From the NCBI GenBank assembly GCA_002344205.1, contig DDSZ01000039.1:190299-254298 (forward strand): a stretch of 64,000 nt of DNA, read 5' to 3'. The stretch's first letter is position 1; each line of letters starts with the position of its first letter. Origin of the DNA: Opitutaceae bacterium UBA2377. GTDB taxonomy: Bacteria; Verrucomicrobiota; Verrucomicrobiia; Opitutales; Opitutaceae. Shown one piece after another: positions 60,476 through 64,000 of this stretch. Under the pieces are notes generated by a model, which had not been told where the DNA came from, searched no databases, and saw only the letters and a list, made by a program, of their open reading frames with translations. The position numbers and the translations under genes were made by a program.

Positions 60476-61381
60476 ATGAACCCCACGCGGCCGAAACGCC
60501 TGATTGTGACCGGTGGCCGCGGGCGACTGGCCGCCTTGGTCGCCGATCATTTTCGCGCCCCCGGGCACACGGTGCAGCGTCATTCCCGCCAGCCGGGCGC
60601 GGGTTTTCACCCGCTGGCCGCCCTGCATGAGGCGTCGGCGCTGGCCGGTGCCGACGCCTTGCTGCATCTGGCTTGGAGCACCCTGCCGGCCACTTCGGAA
60701 CAGCAGCCCGGGCGCGAGGAAATGGAAGACTTGCCCGCCCTGCGCACCCTGCTGGCGACCTTGGCCGCCCTGCCCGCCGGTCAGCGGCCCCACTTCATCT
60801 TCTTCTCCTCCGCCGGCGCCGTCTACGGCAACGCCCCGGGCCGGCCCAATGCGGAAGACGACCCCTGCCGGCCGTGCGGACGTTATGGACAGGCCAAGCT
60901 CGCCGCCGAGCAGCTTGTCCTGCAGGCCGCCGCCCGGCACGGCCTCGGGTGCACCATCCTGCGCATCTCCAACCCCTATGGCTACCCGGTGCCCAGGACG
61001 CGGCCGCAGGGGTTGATTCCCCACGCGCTGCGCTGTGCGATGGAGAACCAACCGCTCACCCTTTGGGGCGACGGTTCGGCCCGGAAAGATTTCATTTACC
61101 ACACCGACTTTCTCTCGGGTCTTGAAGCCGTGCTGCAACACCGGCCGGCCGGCATCTACAATCTGGCCTTCGGCGCATCCCACCGGGTCCTTGATGTCAT
61201 CCGGTTGATCGAAGCGGCGACAGGGCGGACCATTCCATTGGGCTTCGCCCCCGCGCCCGCATGGGACGTGCAGGACAGCCGGCTGGATGCCTCCAGACTG
61301 CAGGCCGCCACCGGCTGGGCGCCCCGGGTCGAACTGAGCGAAGGCATCCGCCGCGCCGCCGCCGGCTACACCCTGCTTTGA
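60476..61381 (+). CDS. NAD-dependent epimerase/dehydratase (SDR)
   Basis: A 301-residue extended SDR of the GalE type. LIVTGGRGRLAALVADHF is the cofactor loop (one Gly replaced by Arg in the usual GGxGFIG), FFSSAGAVYG carries the catalytic Ser, and RYGQAKLAAEQ the Tyr-x-x-x-Lys. LWGDGSARKDFIYHTDF and YNLAFGASHRVLDVI complete the family pattern. Probably epimerises or reduces a nucleotide sugar used by neighbouring glycosyltransferases. Two nt before the next ATG. Confidence 0.86.
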   Translation: MNPTRPKRLIVTGGRGRLAALVADHFRAPGHTVQRHSRQPGAGFHPLAALHEASALAGADALLHLAWSTLPATSEQQPGREEMEDLPALRTLLATLAALPAGQRPHFIFFSSAGAVYGNAPGRPNAEDDPCRPCGRYGQAKLAAEQLVLQAAARHGLGCTILRISNPYGYPVPRTRPQGLIPHALRCAMENQPLTLWGDGSARKDFIYHTDFLSGLEAVLQHRPAGIYNLAFGASHRVLDVIRLIEAATGRTIPLGFAPAPAWDVQDSRLDASRLQAATGWAPRVELSEGIRRAAAGYTLL

Positions 61382-61383
61382 AC

Positions 61384-63396
61384 ATGCCGCCGGCACCCCA
61401 GCCCACCCCGCCCCGCGCCCTCGCGTTTGCCTGCGGCGGCGTGCTGCTTTTCGCCCTTTGGGCCATGACCCGTTCCTGGGACGCGTCCATCCTTGATCGT
61501 TACGAATTTCGCCAGTTGCAGACCGCCCTCAGCGCCTGGTGGCTGGCCCATGAAGGCTGGCAGCTCGCCTACCTCACGCCGCTGTTCGGCCCGCCCTGGT
61601 CGGTGCCGATGGAATTCCCTTTCTACCAGATTCTCGTCGCCACCCTGCACCAGGCCACGGGCCTGCCGCTGGAGCAATCAGGCCGGTTCGTCAGCATTGC
61701 CATGCTGCTGGCCGGTTTGCCGGCATTGCACGATCTGCTGCGCCTCACGGAGCTCCCCGCTTCGCGCCGATGGATCGTCCTCGCCTGCGTGCTCAGTGCG
61801 CCGGTTTACCTCTTCTATGCGCGGACCTTCATGATCGAAACCACGGCCTTGTGCTTCGCCGTGTGGTTCCTCGCCCTGCTCCGCCGCGCCTTGGCCCAAC
61901 CCGGCTGGCCATGGATCGCCCTGACGACAATCGCCGCCACGCTCGCGGGCCTGGCCAAGATCACCACTTTCCTTGTGTTCGGCCTGCCGGCGCTGGCCTT
62001 GGTCGCGGCCGCCTGGGTTAAACCCGCCGCCGCCCGGTCGCGGATCCTGCTCGCATCCCTTCTGCCGGCACTGGTGGCACTGGGCATATCCTGGTGGTGG
62101 ATTCAGCACGGCGACGCCGTGAAGGATTCCAATCCCTTCACCGGCTTTCTGGCGGCCAGAGAACTGCGCGCCTGGAACTTCGGCGCGCTTGGGCTGCGTT
62201 TCGACTGGTCATTCTGGCTTCGCCTGCAGGAAACGGTCGTGAGCCACAATCTCTCGGAAGGCGCACTGGCCATCGCCCTGCTGTGCGCACCCTTTGCCTC
62301 CGCCCGCTGCCGCCGGACCGCCGGGGCGGCCGGTCTCGGCTTTGTCTCGGGACCGCTGGTCTTCGCCAATCTCTACCACATCCACGATTATTATTACGCC
62401 GCCAATGCGCTGCTGCTGCTGGGCGCAGCCGGCCTGATGGTCGCCTCGGCCTGGGACAACCCGCGGCTGCCGCGGGGGGCCAACTGGCTGGCGTTGGGTA
62501 TCTTCCTCGCCTGTCAGGCCAATGCCTTTTACCGCGGCTACTACTCCCATCACCGCAACCCTGCGCCTCCGCCGCCCGCTCTCGCCGCCACCATCCGCGA
62601 TACCGTGCCCGCCGACGGGGTCGTGCTGATTTACGGCGCCGACTGGAATCCGCTCCTGCCCTATTACGCCCAGCGGCGCGCCCTGATGGTGCCGGGCGAG
62701 CGCGAGCACGAGACCGCGGTGCTGGAAACCATCCTGGACCGGCTGCCTCCACGGCAAATCGCCGCCATGGTCGTGCATGGCGACCGGCTCCGCCCGCAAT
62801 CCGGTTTCATTGCCGAGCGCGCCGCCCGTTTCGGGCTGTCTCCCACGGCTGCCGCCCGGGGTGAACGCGAGGATCTTTACCTGCCGGCCGGGACCGCCGG
62901 CCCACTGCTCCCGGGCCCGGAGCCTTCCCCGTTCCCTGCCGATTTGAGCGACGAGCAAATGGAGGAAGCCGCGCGCGACTTGTTCACTCCCGCGCCCCAC
63001 ACCGTGCGCAGCCGCTACGGCATCAGCCTCGCGGCGCGCGAAGACCGGCCGATCATCAACGCCCATGCGCCGGCCGAATTCCATTTCCGCCCCGGGAGCG
63101 GCGCCCGCACGATGCACATCGTCGCCGGCCTCGCCGAGGCCGCCTACCGTCCGGAAAGCCCTGCGCGCACCGATGGCATCACCGTGGAAATTGTGGCCGT
63201 CACCGCCACGCACGCGGTCCAACTGCACGAACGGCAGCTCGATCCGGCCAACCGGCCCGCCGATCGCGGCCCGCAAACCTTCACGGTGCACATCCCTCCC
63301 GGCTTCACGGGCGAACTCGTCCTCCGTATCGGCCCCGGCCCCGCCATGAACCCGACGAATGACTGGGCCTACGTCGCCGAGGTCAGGGTGCGTTGA
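61384..63396 (+). CDS. GT-C-like membrane glycosyltransferase with C-terminal beta domain
   Basis: A 670-residue protein. About ten membrane helices occupy residues 12-390. The first external loop has SILDRYEFRQLQTALSAWWL, with acidic residues in the position of the GT-C catalytic Asp. After a soluble part, the last 110 residues form a beta-rich domain (FHFRPGSGARTMHIVAGL to ELVLRIGPGPAMNPTNDWAYVAEVRV). ATG 61384 chosen; the longer frame reads through the previous gene. Its 3' end overlaps the convergent gene on the other strand by 14 nt. Confidence 0.8.
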   Translation: MPPAPQPTPPRALAFACGGVLLFALWAMTRSWDASILDRYEFRQLQTALSAWWLAHEGWQLAYLTPLFGPPWSVPMEFPFYQILVATLHQATGLPLEQSGRFVSIAMLLAGLPALHDLLRLTELPASRRWIVLACVLSAPVYLFYARTFMIETTALCFAVWFLALLRRALAQPGWPWIALTTIAATLAGLAKITTFLVFGLPALALVAAAWVKPAAARSRILLASLLPALVALGISWWWIQHGDAVKDSNPFTGFLAARELRAWNFGALGLRFDWSFWLRLQETVVSHNLSEGALAIALLCAPFASARCRRTAGAAGLGFVSGPLVFANLYHIHDYYYAANALLLLGAAGLMVASAWDNPRLPRGANWLALGIFLACQANAFYRGYYSHHRNPAPPPPALAATIRDTVPADGVVLIYGADWNPLLPYYAQRRALMVPGEREHETAVLETILDRLPPRQIAAMVVHGDRLRPQSGFIAERAARFGLSPTAAARGEREDLYLPAGTAGPLLPGPEPSPFPADLSDEQMEEAARDLFTPAPHTVRSRYGISLAAREDRPIINAHAPAEFHFRPGSGARTMHIVAGLAEAAYRPESPARTDGITVEIVAVTATHAVQLHERQLDPANRPADRGPQTFTVHIPPGFTGELVLRIGPGPAMNPTNDWAYVAEVRVR

Positions 63397-64000
63397 CCGG
63401 CGCGATCTGCAACGGCCCCAGTTGGATCCAGTCACGGGTGTCCCGGCCCGACGGACCGGGGCCGAAATAGAGCTCGACCTCGCCGGCCTGATTCAGGGTG
63501 AAAGTGAATTCCAAGGGCCGTAACGGACCACGGTCTTCACGGTTGCCATGCGGGTTGAAGTAACGGGCGGCCAGCGGATGCCGCCCCCCTTCGGCATCAA
63601 GCCGCGAAAGGGTGACTTCCACGCCATCGGTGATTTCACCTTCGGGCAGATCCGACCGGTAGGCATCGAGCGGCATCTGCAACGAGCTGCGCAAAGCGTG
63701 AGTCCCCGCCGGGAGAGCAAAGACCAAGCGAGTGACGGGATGAGCCCCATACAAGGCATGGCCGCTCGACCCGTCCAATCCCGGGCCAAAACTCGACCAA
63801 AAGCGAACAGGGCGCGGCTCCATCGCGCTAAAATACTTCTGTTGCCAACGGCGCAAAGCGCCCACCTCGATCCAGCGGGCGGACAGATTCTCATGCGGAA
63901 TTTCGACTCCCGGCGCCAGTTGCACCTCGTGAAAAGGATTCTCCAGAATCGCGTGCAGCAATTCTGTCCGCCGGGCTTCCGGCACGAAGATGCGCGCATC
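63383..64000 (-). CDS. Protein sharing the C-terminal beta domain of its neighbour, 5' end outside the window
   Basis: The last 205 codons of a gene that continues past the right edge; the frame is open to base 64000 (DARIFVPEARRTELL), so the GTG at 63985 need not be the start. The segment with LVFALPAGTHALRSSLQMPLDAY, then EFTFTLNQAGEVELYFGPGPSGRDTRDWIQLGPLQI, parallels the C-terminal domain of the 670-residue membrane protein on the opposite strand. It is probably also the tail of a glycosyltransferase-like membrane protein. Confidence 0.7.
   Translation of the reverse strand, partial: DARIFVPEARRTELLHAILENPFHEVQLAPGVEIPHENLSARWIEVGALRRWQQKYFSAMEPRPVRFWSSFGPGLDGSSGHALYGAHPVTRLVFALPAGTHALRSSLQMPLDAYRSDLPEGEITDGVEVTLSRLDAEGGRHPLAARYFNPHGNREDRGPLRPLEFTFTLNQAGEVELYFGPGPSGRDTRDWIQLGPLQIAPVNAP

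Overview
The window is GC-rich, gene-dense, free of tRNA or rRNA genes, and almost entirely devoted to cell-surface polysaccharide. Gene content, the scarcity of Shine-Dalgarno sites, and the abundance of short degenerate tandem repeats and palindromes suggest a Verrucomicrobiota bacterium of the Opitutaceae type. That is an inference; no phylogenetic marker is present.

Layout. 1-4549 (minus): a tripartite MacAB-TolC-like exporter (TolC, HlyD-type adaptor, FtsX-type permease, ATPase cut by the window edge). 4728-5537 (plus): the polysaccharide ABC permease Wzm. 5930-7867 (minus): a large membrane nucleotide-sugar 4,6-dehydratase (WbpM/CapD type). 8147-8553: a HicB/HicA toxin-antitoxin pair. 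8882-13431 (plus): two multispanning GT-C-like glycosyltransferases, the second interrupted in frame by several repeat elements.

13451-32886 (minus) is a complete Wzx/Wzy-type O-antigen locus, mostly with 1-4 nt overlaps. It holds the diNAc-bacillosamine-type genes with the initiating transferase (pglE/D/C-like); a GT4; fnlA/fnlB/fnlC with the wbuX/Y/Z amidotransferase set (L-FucNAc to L-FucNAm); a methyltransferase; Wzy; a second GT4; Wzx; an ankyrin protein; and a formyltransferase with wbpA/wbpB/wbpE homologues (a 3-amino, possibly 3-formamido, uronic acid). Three transferases and three special sugars suggest a trisaccharide repeat. A GbsR-type regulator lies upstream of wbpA. 33.6-35.1 kb is a decayed stretch with palindromes, an orphan methyltransferase and two gene relics.

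35210-63396 (plus) is a second, ABC-exporter-type polysaccharide locus: a Wzz-like protein, a membrane beta-domain protein, Wzt, methyltransferases, a 1359-residue multidomain glycosyltransferase, and rfbF/rfbG/rfbH. These are followed by a coupled block of FkbM methyltransferase, SDR, acylating acetaldehyde dehydrogenase, 4-hydroxy-2-oxovalerate aldolase, SDR and a ThDP enzyme, which looks like a pathway for a two-carbon-branched 3,6-dideoxy sugar. Further glycosyltransferases follow. A minus-strand gene runs off the right edge.

The most unusual structure is a family of degenerate 7-bp tandem repeats at more than a dozen loci, both between genes and inside at least four genes without breaking the frame, where 21 bp gives a 7-residue peptide period. 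Period 9-10 repeats and several palindromic elements occur alongside.
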